The notes beneath the pieces were generated by a model. The model had not been told where the DNA came from and ran no database searches. It saw only the letters and a list, made by a program, of their open reading frames with translations. 64,000 nucleotides of DNA from Zea mays (taxonomy: Eukaryota; Streptophyta; Magnoliopsida; Poales; Poaceae): NCBI RefSeq assembly GCF_902167145.1, contig NC_050099.1:243238588-243302587 (forward strand). The letters are read 5' to 3'. Both the position numbers and the translations under genes were made by a program. This document shows, piece by piece, positions 55,774 to 64,000 of this stretch (position 1 is the stretch's first letter; every line of letters begins with the position of its first letter).

Positions 55774-56240
55774 CCGGACTGTCCGGTGTGCCACCGGACA
55801 GTGAACAGGACCTGTCCGGTGCACCAGGGGACTCAGACCTAAACTCTTCACTCTCGGGATTTCTCGGAAGCCGGCGCGCTATAATTCACCGGACTGTCCG
55901 GTGTGCACCGGACATGTCCGGTGCTCCAAGGAAGCGCGGTCTCCGGAACTCGCCAGCCTCGGGTTCGCGTGGCAGCCGCTCCGCTAAAATTCACCGGACT
56001 GTCCGGTGTGCACCGGACTGTCCGGTGTACCAGCGGAGCAACGGCTCTTTTCGGCGCCAACGGCTCCCTGCGGTGCATTTAATGCGCGCACAGCGCGCGC
56101 AGACGTCAGACATGTCCGGTGTGCACCGGACACCCAGGAGGGCCCAGAAGTCAGAAGCTCCAACGGTCAGAATCCAACGGCCGTGATGACGTGGCAGGGG
56201 CACCGGACTGTCCGATGTGCACCGGACTGTCCGGTGCGCC
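55774..56240. promoter_or_regulatory. Palindrome array of the Sirevirus E LTR
   Basis: CACCGGACTGTCCGGTG and variants (CACCGGACATGTCCGGTG, CACCGGACAGTGAACAGG) occur in about ten copies. Several are in pairs joined by TG, directly upstream of the TATA box. Confidence 0.8.
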
Positions 56241-56298
56241 ATCGAGCAGACGCCTCCAGCCAACGGTCAAGTTTGGTGGTTGGGGCTATAAATACCCC

Positions 56299-56424
56299 AA
56301 CCACCCCACCATTCATTGCATCCAAGTTTTCCCACTTTTCAACCACCCCACCATTCATTGCATCCAAGTTTTCCCACTTTTCAACCACCCCACCATTCAT
56401 TGCATCCAAGTTTTCCCACTTTTC
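56299..56424 (+). repeat. Three tandem copies of a 42-bp unit downstream of the LTR TATA box
   Basis: Units 56299-56340, 56341-56382 and 56383-56424 are identical. Element D has the corresponding sequence once. They lie about 10-135 bp after the TATA box and so span the expected transcription start. Confidence 0.95.
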
Positions 56425-56946
56425 AACCACTTACAAGAGCTAGGCATTCAATTCTAGACACATTCAAAGAGATCAAATCCTCTCCAATTCCACACAAAAC
56501 CCTAGTGACTAGTGAGAGTGATTTGCCGTGTTCATTTGAGCTCTTGCGCTTGGATTGCTTCTTTTCTTTCTCACTTGTTCTTGAGACCACAACTCCATTG
56601 TAATCAAGGCAAGAGGCACCAATTGTGTGGTGGCCCTTGCGGGGAAGTTTTGTTCCCGGCTTTGATTTGAGAAGAGAAGCTCACTCGGTCCGAGGGATCG
56701 TTTGAGAGAGGGAAGGGTTGAAAGAGACCCGGCCTTTGTGGCCTCCTCAACGGGGAGTAGGTTTGAGAGAACCGAACCTCGGTAAAACAAATCCGTGTGT
56801 CACACTTCATTATTTGCTCGCGATTTGTTTTGCGCCCTCTCTCGCGGACTCGTTTATATTTCTAACGCTAACCCGGCTTGTAGTTGTGTTTATATTTGTA
56901 AATTTCAGTTTCGCCCTATTCACCCCCCCTCTAGGCGACTATCAAT

Positions 56947-56959
56947 TGGTATCAGAACC
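56947..56959 (+). other. Primer binding site of Sirevirus E
   Basis: tggtatcagaacc, one mismatch from the initiator-Met tRNA site. Confidence 0.88.
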
Positions 56960-56992
56960 CGGTTCTTCATTAGAGCCTAACCGCTCGAAGTG

Positions 56993-59683
56993 ATGTCGGG
57001 AGATCACGCCAAGAAGGAGATGGAGACCGGCGAAAAGCCCACTACAAGCCAAGGGAGCACTTCATCGGAAGAGTCCCACACCAAGAGGAGGGAGAAGAAG
57101 AAGAGCTCCTCCAACAAAGGGAAGGAGAAGAAAACTTCTTCTCACCGCAAAGAGAAGAAGGAAAAATCTTCTTCCCACAAGCCGCATCGGAAAGGCGACA
57201 AGCACAAGAGGATGAGGAAGGTGGTCTACTACGAGACCGACACTTCATCAACATCGACCTCCGACTCCGATGCGCCCTCCGTCACTTCTAAGCGCCAAGA
57301 GCGCAAGAAGTATAGTAAGATCCCCCTACGTTACCCTCGCATTTCCAAACATACACCTTTACTTTCCGTCCCATTAGGCAAACCACCAACTTTTGATGGT
57401 GAAGATTACGCTAGGTGGAGCGATTTAATGCGATTTCATCTAATCTCGCTCCACAAAAGCATATGGGATGTTGTTGAGTTTGGTGCGCAGGTACCTTCCA
57501 TAGGGGATGAGAACTATGATGAGGATGAGGTGGCCCAAATCGAGCACTTCAACTCTCAAGCAACAACAATACTCCTAGCATCTTTGAGTAGAGAGGAGTA
57601 TAACAAAGTTCAAGGGTTGAAGAACGCAAAGGAGGTTTGGGATGTACTCAAAACCGCGCACGAGGGAGACGAGCTCACCAAGATCACCAAGCGGGAAACG
57701 ATCGAGGGGGAGCTCGGTCGATTCCGGCTTCACAAAGGGGAGGAGCCACAACACATGTACAACCGGCTCAAGACTTTGGTGAACCAAGTGCGCAACCTCG
57801 GGAGCAAGAAGTGGGACGATCACGAAGTGGTAAATGTTATTTTAAGATCTCTCATTTTCCTTAATCCCACTCAAGTTCAATTAATTCGTGGCAATCCTAG
57901 ATATACTAAAATGACCCCTGAGGAAGTTATCGGGCATTTTGTAAGTTTTGAATGCATGATAGAAGGCTCGAGGAAAATCAACGAGCTTGGCGACTCATCC
58001 GAAGCCCAACCCGTTGCATTCAAAGCAACGGAGGAGAAGAAGGAGGAGTCTACACCAAGTCGACAACCAATAGACGCCTCCAAGCTTGACAATGAGGAGA
58101 TGGCGCTCGTCATCAAGAGCTTCCGCCAAATCCTCAAGCAAAGGAGGGGGAAGGATTACAAGTCCCGCTCCAAGAAGGTTTGCTACAAGTGCGGTAAGCC
58201 CGGTCATTTTATTGCTAAATGTCCTATATCTAGTGACAGTGACCGCGGCGACGACAAGAAGGGGAGAAGAAAGGAGAAGAAAAGGTACTACAAGAAGAAG
58301 GGCGGCGATGCCCATGTTTGTCGGGAATGGGATTCCGACGAGAGCCCAAGCGACTCCTCCGACGACGAGGACGCCGCCAACATCGCCGTCACCAAGGGAC
58401 TTCTCTTCCCCAACGTCGGCCACAAGTGCCTCATGGCAAAGGACGGCAAAAAGAAGAAGGTTAAATCCAACTCCTCCACTAAATATGAATCGTCTAGTGA
58501 TGATAATGCTAGTGATGAGGAGGATAATTTGCGTATTCTCTTTGCCAATCTTAACATGGAGCAAAAAGAAAAACTAAATGAATTGATTAGTGCTATTCAT
58601 GAAAAGGATGACCTTTTGGACTCCCAAGAGGATTGTCTAATTAAAGAAAACAAGAAACATGTTAAGGTTAAAAAGGCTTATGCTCTAGAAGTAGAAAAAT
58701 GTGAAAAATTGTCTAGTGAGCTAAGCACATGCCGTGAGATTATTGACAACCTTAGGAATGAAAATGCTAGTTTAAATGCTAAGGTTGATTCTCATGTTTG
58801 TAATGTTTCAATTCCCAATCTTAGAGATGATAATGTTGATTTGCTTGCTAAGATTGATGATTTGAATATATCTCTTGCTAGCCTTAGAGTAGAAAATGAA
58901 AAATTGATTACTAAGGCTAAAGAACTAGACGTTTGCAATGTTGCAATTTCCGACCTTAGAACTAAAAATGATATGTTGCATGCTAAGGTTGTAGAATTAA
59001 AATCTTGCAAACCCTCTACATCTATTGTTGAGCATGTATCTATTTGTACTAGATGTAGAGATATTGATGTTAATGCTATTCATGATCACATGGCTTTAAT
59101 TAAACAACAAAATGATCATATAGCAAAACTAGATGCTAAAATTGCCGAGCACAACTTAGAAAATGAGAAATTTAAATTTGCTCGTAGCATGCTTTATAAT
59201 GGGAGACGCCCTGACATTAAGGATGGCATTGGCTTCCAAAGGGGAGACAATGTCAAAATTAGTGCCCCTCCTAAAAGATTGTCAAATTTTGTTAAGGGCA
59301 AGGCTCCCATGCCTCAGGATAACGAGGGTTACATTTTATACCCTGCCGGTTATCCCGAGAGCAAAATTAGGAGAATTCATTCTAGGAAGTCTCACTCTGG
59401 CCCTAATCATGCTTTTATGTATAAGGGTGAGACATCTAGCTCTAGGCAACCAACCCGTGCCAAGTTGCCTAGAAAGAAAACTCCTAATGCATCAAATGAT
59501 CATGACATTTCATTTAAAACTTTTGATGCTTCTTATGTGCTTACTAACAAATCCGGCAAAGTGGTTGCCAAGTTTGTTGGGGGCAAACACAAGGGTTCCA
59601 AGACTTGTGTTTGGGTACCCAAAGTTCTTGTTTCTAATGCCAAAGGACCCAAAACAGTTTGGGTACCTAAAGTCAAGAACTAA
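56993..59683 (+). CDS. gag: Sirevirus E Gag polyprotein
   Basis: 896 residues from the first ATG (MSGDHAKKEMETGEK). A Lys/Ser-rich N-terminus leads to a copia gag core beginning SVPLGKPPTFDGEDYARW (about residue 125), with AKEVWDVLKTAHEGDELTK inside. A CCHC knuckle, CYKCGKPGHFIAKC, lies near residue 400, followed by an acidic linker and a long coiled coil (about 515-710) with Asn/Leu/Lys heptads. The C-terminus has conserved VWVPKVLVSNAKGPKTVWVP. It is longer than gag of A, mainly in the coiled coil. No defect was seen. Confidence 0.94.
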   Translation: MSGDHAKKEMETGEKPTTSQGSTSSEESHTKRREKKKSSSNKGKEKKTSSHRKEKKEKSSSHKPHRKGDKHKRMRKVVYYETDTSSTSTSDSDAPSVTSKRQERKKYSKIPLRYPRISKHTPLLSVPLGKPPTFDGEDYARWSDLMRFHLISLHKSIWDVVEFGAQVPSIGDENYDEDEVAQIEHFNSQATTILLASLSREEYNKVQGLKNAKEVWDVLKTAHEGDELTKITKRETIEGELGRFRLHKGEEPQHMYNRLKTLVNQVRNLGSKKWDDHEVVNVILRSLIFLNPTQVQLIRGNPRYTKMTPEEVIGHFVSFECMIEGSRKINELGDSSEAQPVAFKATEEKKEESTPSRQPIDASKLDNEEMALVIKSFRQILKQRRGKDYKSRSKKVCYKCGKPGHFIAKCPISSDSDRGDDKKGRRKEKKRYYKKKGGDAHVCREWDSDESPSDSSDDEDAANIAVTKGLLFPNVGHKCLMAKDGKKKKVKSNSSTKYESSSDDNASDEEDNLRILFANLNMEQKEKLNELISAIHEKDDLLDSQEDCLIKENKKHVKVKKAYALEVEKCEKLSSELSTCREIIDNLRNENASLNAKVDSHVCNVSIPNLRDDNVDLLAKIDDLNISLASLRVENEKLITKAKELDVCNVAISDLRTKNDMLHAKVVELKSCKPSTSIVEHVSICTRCRDIDVNAIHDHMALIKQQNDHIAKLDAKIAEHNLENEKFKFARSMLYNGRRPDIKDGIGFQRGDNVKISAPPKRLSNFVKGKAPMPQDNEGYILYPAGYPESKIRRIHSRKSHSGPNHAFMYKGETSSSRQPTRAKLPRKKTPNASNDHDISFKTFDASYVLTNKSGKVVAKFVGGKHKGSKTCVWVPKVLVSNAKGPKTVWVPKVKN

Positions 59684-59696
59684 AATTGTTTTGTAG

Positions 59697-62600
59697 GTTT
59701 ATGCATCCGGGGGCTCAAGTTGGATACTCGACAGCGGGTGCACAAACCACATGACAGGGGAGAAAAGGATGTTCTCCTCATATGAGAAAAACCGAGATCC
59801 CCAACGAGCTATCACATTCGGGGATGGAAATCAAGGTTTGGTCAAAGGATTGGGTAAAATTGCTATATCTCCTGACCATTCTATTTCCAATGTTTTTCTT
59901 GTAGATTCTTTAGATTACAACTTGCTTTCTGTTTCCCAATTATGTCAAATGGGCTACAATTGTCTTTTTACTGATGTAGGTGTCACTGCCTTTAGAAGAA
60001 GTGATGATTCAATAGCATTTAAGGGTGTGTTAGAGGGTCAGCTATACTTAGTAGATTTTGATAGAGCTGAACTTGACACATGCTTAATTGCTAAGACTAA
60101 CATGGGTTGGCTCTGGCACCGCCGACTAGCCCATGTTGGAATGAAGAATCTTCATAAGCTTCTAAAGGGAGAGCACATTTTAGGATTAACAAATGTTCAT
60201 TTTGAGAAAGACAGGATTTGTAGCGCATGCCAGGCAGGGAAGCAAGTTGGAGCCCATCATCCACACAAGAACATCATGACGACCGACAGGCCGCTTGAGC
60301 TACTCCACATGGATCTATTCGGCCCGATTGCTTACATAAGCATCGGCGGGAGTAAGTATTGTCTTGTAATTGTGGATGATTATTCTCGCTTCACTTGGGT
60401 ATTCTTTTTACAGGAAAAATCTCAAACCCAAGAGACCTTAAAGGGATTCTTGAGACGGGCTCAAAATGAGTTCGCCTTAAGGATCAAGAAAATAAGAAGC
60501 GACAACGGGACGGAGTTCAAGAACTCACAAATTGAAGGCTTCCTTGAGGAGGAGGGCATCAAGCATGAGTTCTCCTCTCCCTACACGCCACAACAAAATG
60601 GTGTAGTAGAGAGAAAGAATCGAACTCTATTGGACATGGCAAGAACCATGCTTGATGAGTACAAGACACCGGACCGGTTTTGGGCCGAAGCGGTCAACAC
60701 CGCCTGCTACGCCATCAACCGATTATATCTACACCGAATCCTCAAGAAGACATCATATGAACTCCTAATCGGTAAAAAGCCCAACATCTCATATTTTAGA
60801 GTCTTTGGTAGCAAATGCTTTATTCTTGTTAAAAGAGGTAGAAAATCTAAATTTGCTCCTAAGACTGTAGAAGGCTTTTTACTTGGTTATGACTCAAACA
60901 CAAGGGCATATAGGGTCTTTAACAAGTCCACTGGACTAGTTGAAGTCTCATGTGACGTTGTGTTTGATGAAACTAACGGCTCTCAAGTAGAGCAAGTTGA
61001 TCTTGATGAGATAGGTGATGAAGAGGCTCCATGCATAGCGCTAAGGAACATGTCCATTGGGGACGTGTGTCCTAAGGAATCCGAAGAGCCTTCAAGAGCA
61101 CAAGATCAACCATCCTCCTCCATGCAAGCATCTCCACCAACTCAAAATGAGGATGAAGCTCAAGTTGATGAAGGGCAAAATCAAGAAGATGAGCCACCTC
61201 AAGATGATGGCAATGATCAAGGGGGAGATGCAATTGATCAAGAAAAGGAGGATGAGGAAGAACCAAGGCCGCCACACCCAAGAGTCCACCAAGCAATCCA
61301 ACGAGATCACCCCGTCGACACCATCCTCGGCGACATTCATAAGGGGGTAACCACTCGATCTCGTGTTGCACATTTTTGTGAACATTACTCTTTTGTTTCC
61401 TCTATTGAGCCACACAGGATAGAGGAAGCACTTCAAGATTCGGATTGGGTGGTGGCGATGCAAGAGGAGCTCAACAATTTCACGAGGAACGAGGTATGGC
61501 ATTTAGTTCCACGTCCTAACCAAAATGTTGTAGGAACCAAATGGGTCTTCCGCAACAAGCAAGATGAGCATGGTGTGGTGACAAGGAACAAAGCTCGACT
61601 CGTGGCCAAAGGGTATTCACAAGTCGAAGGTTTGGATTTCGGTGAAACCTATGCACCCGTAGCTAGGCTTGAGTCAATTCGCATATTATTGGCCTATGCT
61701 ACTTACCATGGCTTTAAGCTTTATCAAATGGACGTGAAAAGTGCCTTCCTCAATGGACCAATCAAGGAAGAGGTCTATGTTGAGCAACCTCCCGGCTTTG
61801 AAGACAGTGAGTATCCTAATCATGTCTATAGGCTCTCTAAGGCGCTTTATGGGCTCAAGCAAGCCCCAAGAGCATGGTATGAATGCCTAAGAGATTTCCT
61901 TATTTCTAATGGCTTCAAAGTCGGCAAGGCCGATCCTACACTCTTTACTAAAACTCTTGAAAATGACTTGTTTGTATGCCAAATTTATGTTGATGATATT
62001 ATATTTGGGTCTACTAACGAGTCTACATGTGAAGAGTTTAGTAGGATCATGACACAGAAATTCGAAATGTCTATGATGGGGGAGTTGAAGTATTTCTTAG
62101 GATTTCAAGTGAAGCAACTCCAAGAAGGCACCTTCATTAGCCAAACGAAGTACACTCAAGACATTCTTGCTAAGTTTGGGATGAAGGATGCCAAACCCAT
62201 CAAGACACCCATGGGAACTAATGGGCATCTCGACCTCGACACGGGAGGTAAGTCCGTGGATCAAAAGGTATACCGGTCGATGATTGGTTCATTGCTTTAT
62301 TTATGTGCATCTCGACCGGACATTATGCTTTCCGTTTGCATGTGTGCAAGATTCCAAGCCGACCCTAAGGAATCCCACCTTACGGCTGTAAAACGAATCT
62401 TGAGATATTTGGCTTATACTCCTAAGTTTGGGCTTTGGTACCCTCGGGGATCCACTTTTGATTTGATTGGTTATTCGGATGCCGATTGGGCAGGGTGTAA
62501 GATTAATAGGAAAAGCACATCGGGGACTTGCCAGTTCTTGGGAAGATCCTTGGTGTCTTGGGCTTCAAAGAAGCAAAATTCGGTCGCTCTTTCCACCGCC

Positions 62601-62942
62601 GAAGCCGAGTACATTGCCGCAGGTCATTGTTGCGCGCAATTGCTTTGGATGAGGCAAACCCTGCGGGACTACGGTTACAAATTAACCAAAGTCCCTTTGC
62701 TATGTGATAATGAGAGTGCAATCAAAATGGCCGACAACCCCGTCGAGCATAGCCGCACTAAACACATAGCCATCCGGTATCATTTTCTTAGGGATCACCA
62801 ACAAAAGGGAGATATCGAGATTTCTTACATTAACACTAAAGATCAATTAGCCGATATCTTTACCAAGCCTCTTGATGAACAATCTTTTACCAGACTTAGG
62901 CATGAGCTCAATATTCTTGATTCTAGAAATTTCTTTTGCTAG
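59697..62942 (+). CDS. pol: Sirevirus E Pol polyprotein (PR-INT-RT-RH)
   Basis: Open for about 1081 codons from GTT 59697. The codon just upstream in the same frame is TAG (59694-59696), and gag ends at 59683 in another frame, so no simple frameshift can join the two. Protease [12 protein letters not shown] (59727-59762 region), pre-integrase [11 protein letters not shown], integrase RSDNGTEF and [13 protein letters not shown], reverse transcriptase YVDDIIFGS (about 61987), RNase [11 protein letters not shown] (about 62470) and [10 protein letters not shown] are all present. All catalytic motifs look intact. Confidence 0.94.
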   Translation, partial: VYASGGSSWILDSGCTNHMTGEKRMFSSYEKNRDPQRAITFGDGNQGLVKGLGKIAISPDHSISNVFLVDSLDYNLLSVSQLCQMGYNCLFTDVGVTAFRRSDDSIAFKGVLEGQLYLVDFDRAELDTCLIAKTNMGWLWHRRLAHVGMKNLHKLLKGEHILGLTNVHFEKDRICSACQAGKQVGAHHPHKNIMTTDRPLELLHMDLFGPIAYISIGGSKYCLVIVDDYSRFTWVFFLQEKSQTQETLKGFLRRAQNEFALRIKKIRSDNGTEFKNSQIEGFLEEEGIKHEFSSPYTPQQNGVVERKNRTLLDMARTMLDEYKTPDRFWAEAVNTACYAINRLYLHRILKKTSYELLIGKKPNISYFRVFGSKCFILVKRGRKSKFAPKTVEGFLLGYDSNTRAYRVFNKSTGLVEVSCDVVFDETNGSQVEQVDLDEIGDEEAPCIALRNMSIGDVCPKESEEPSRAQDQPSSSMQASPPTQNEDEAQVDEGQNQEDEPPQDDGNDQGGDAIDQEKEDEEEPRPPHPRVHQAIQRDHPVDTILGDIHKGVTTRSRVAHFCEHYSFVSSIEPHRIEEALQDSDWVVAMQEELNNFTRNEVWHLVPRPNQNVVGTKWVFRNKQDEHGVVTRNKARLVAKGYSQVEGLDFGETYAPVARLESIRILLAYATYHGFKLYQMDVKSAFLNGPIKEEVYVEQPPGFEDSEYPNHVYRLSKALYGLKQAPRAWYECLRDFLISNGFKVGKADPTLFTKTLENDLFVCQIYVDDIIFGSTNESTCEEFSRIMTQKFEMSMMGELKYFLGFQVKQLQEGTFISQTKYTQDILAKFGMKDAKPIKTPMGTNGHLDLDTGGKSVDQKVYRSMIGSLLYLCASRPDIMLSVCMCARFQADPKESHLTAVKRILRYLAYTPKFGLWYPRGSTFDLIGYSDADWAGCKINRKSTSGTCQFLGRSLVSWASKKQNSVALSTAEAEYIAAGHCCAQLLWMRQTLRDYGYKLTKVPLLCDNESAIKMADNPVEHSRTKHIAIRYHFLRDHQQKGDIEISYINTKDQLADIFTKPLDEQSFTRLRHELNILDSRNFFC

Positions 62943-63774
62943 CTTGCACACATAGCTCATTTGAATACCTTTGATCATATCTGTTTTATATGCTATGACT
63001 AATGTGTCTTCAAGTCTATTTCAAACCAAGTCATAGGTATATTGAAAGGGAATTGGAGTCTTCGGCGAAGACAAAGGCTTCCACTCCGTAACTCATCCTT
63101 CGTCATCACTCCAACCATCTCTCTATTCTTTGGGGGAGAAATGAGCATCAAAGAAAAGGACTTCGTCTTTGGTATAATCTTAACTCATTTACTTATGACC
63201 AAAGGGGAAGAAATTACTTCGAGGGCTCTAATGATTCCGTTTTTGGCGATTCATGCCAAAAAGGGGGAGAAATGACCCCAAAGCAAAAGGACCGCACCAC
63301 CACCAATTTCAAAAACTTAGTGCTTTCCAAAAGTATTTATCAATTGTAATCCTATTGTGTTCAAAAGGGGGAGAAAGTAGTATTTCAAAAATGGTATATC
63401 AAAACCTTCTTGAACACTAAGAGGTGGATCTCTTTTAGGGGGAGTTTTGTTTAGTCAAAGGAAAAGCATTTGAAACAGGGGGAGAAAATTTCAAATCTTG
63501 AAAATGCTTTGCAAACTCCTATTCATTACCTTTGACTATTTGCAAAAGATCTTTGAAATGGATCTACAAAATGATTTGCAAAAACAAAACATGTGGTGCA
63601 AACGTGGTCCAAAATACTAAATAAGAAAGAAACATTCCATGCATATCTTGTAAGTAGTTATATTGGCTCAATTTTCAAGCAACCTTTACACTTACATTAT
63701 GCAAACTAGTTCAATTATGCACATCTCTGTTTGCTTTGGTTTATGTTGGCATCAATCACCAAAAAGGGGGAGAT
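62943..63774 (+). other. 3' untranslated region of Sirevirus E with multiple purine tracts
   Basis: gggggag-type tracts occur at about 63133, 63264, 63367, 63439, 63479 and 63764. The last abuts the LTR. A copy of the LTR-start motif, attgaaagggaattgg, lies at 63041-63056, followed by a tcttcggcgaaga inverted repeat. No env-like ORF. Confidence 0.85.
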
Positions 63775-64000
63775 TGAAAGGGAATTAGGCTTACACCTAG
63801 TTCCTAAATAATTTTGGTGGTTGAATTGTCCAACACAAATAATTGGACTAACTAGTTTACCCAAGTGTATAGATTATACAGGTGTAAAAGGTTCACACTC
63901 AGCCAATAAAAAGACCAAGTTTTGGATTCAACAAAGGAGCAAAAGGGCAACCGAAGGCAACCCTGGTCTGGGGCACCGGACTGTCCGGTGTGCCACCGGA
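63775..64000 (+). repeat. 3' LTR of Sirevirus E (first 226 bp)
   Basis: Identical to 55573-55798 except for one T/C difference. It continues beyond the window. Confidence 0.95.

Larger units (their letters stand above)
55573..56944 (+). repeat. 5' LTR of Sirevirus E (1372 bp)
   Basis: TGAAAGGGAATTAGGC...GCGACTATCA. The palindrome array lies between about 55774 and 56240, followed by the TATA box tataaata at 56287 and a threefold 42-bp repeat just after it. Confidence 0.95.
55573..64000 (+). mobile_element. Sirevirus E, intact coding, cut by the window edge
   Basis: The order is 5' LTR (55573-56944), primer site, gag (56993-59683), pol (59697-62942), purine tracts, start of 3' LTR (63775-64000). 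Over the 226 bp that can be compared the LTRs differ at one site (T/C at 55690 versus 63892), so it is young. Both ORFs are open, which makes it a candidate autonomous copy. It lies in the 5' LTR of element D. Confidence 0.96.

Overview
The window looks like nuclear DNA of a grass, almost certainly maize or a close relative. The reasons are Sirevirus-type Ty1/copia elements whose LTRs carry arrays of the palindrome CACCGGACTGTCCGGTG, nested LTR-retrotransposon blocks, Tourist-like and hAT-like miniature elements around genes, and GC-rich monocot-style first exons with GT-AG introns. No bacterial or organellar features were seen.

Layout. (1) 1-8045: a nearly complete young Sirevirus (A, + strand), with its 5' LTR cut by the window edge. 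(2) 8046-9656: a repeat-like flank, then a second Sirevirus (B) reduced to one LTR, the primer binding site and the first codons of gag. (3) 9657-33505: a gene island. It holds a plastid-type long coiled-coil protein gene (11632-14352, +), an 8-exon type I vacuolar H+-pyrophosphatase gene (20780-26492, +) and a gene for a small acidic Asp/Glu-rich protein (29240-31604, -). Many small DNA transposons lie between them, several with exact target-site duplications (TSDs). (4) 33831-37368: a low-copy-looking LTR retrotransposon with exact 5-bp TSDs. Its internal region has a gag-like start fused to fragments of two host gene families, PORR and PPR, both organelle RNA-binding families. An Ac-like hAT element later split this ORF. 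(5) 37769-64000: a retrotransposon nest. An old gypsy-type LTR remnant carries a hAT insertion. Beside it is a decayed Sirevirus (C, -). Its LTR was hit by Sirevirus D (-). The gag gene of D was hit by a gag-only gypsy element (47497-51736), and the 5' LTR of D was hit by Sirevirus E (+), which has intact gag and pol ORFs and runs off the right edge.

How it fits together. The three host genes have unrelated roles: a candidate plastid scaffold, a tonoplast proton pump and an acidic protein with a nuclear-type tail. They are not an operon. The most notable observations are: (a) a second, degenerate but frame-compatible copy of exon 4 in the H+-pyrophosphatase gene, arranged like a mutually exclusive exon pair; (b) the retrotransposon carrying PORR and PPR sequence; (c) a conserved splice-acceptor-like sequence at the out-of-frame gag/pol junction of the Sireviruses; (d) paired LTR palindromes at a fixed 19-bp spacing, with a similar palindrome habit in the unrelated gypsy element. 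All splice models were made by eye from GT-AG sites and reading phase. No database search was run.
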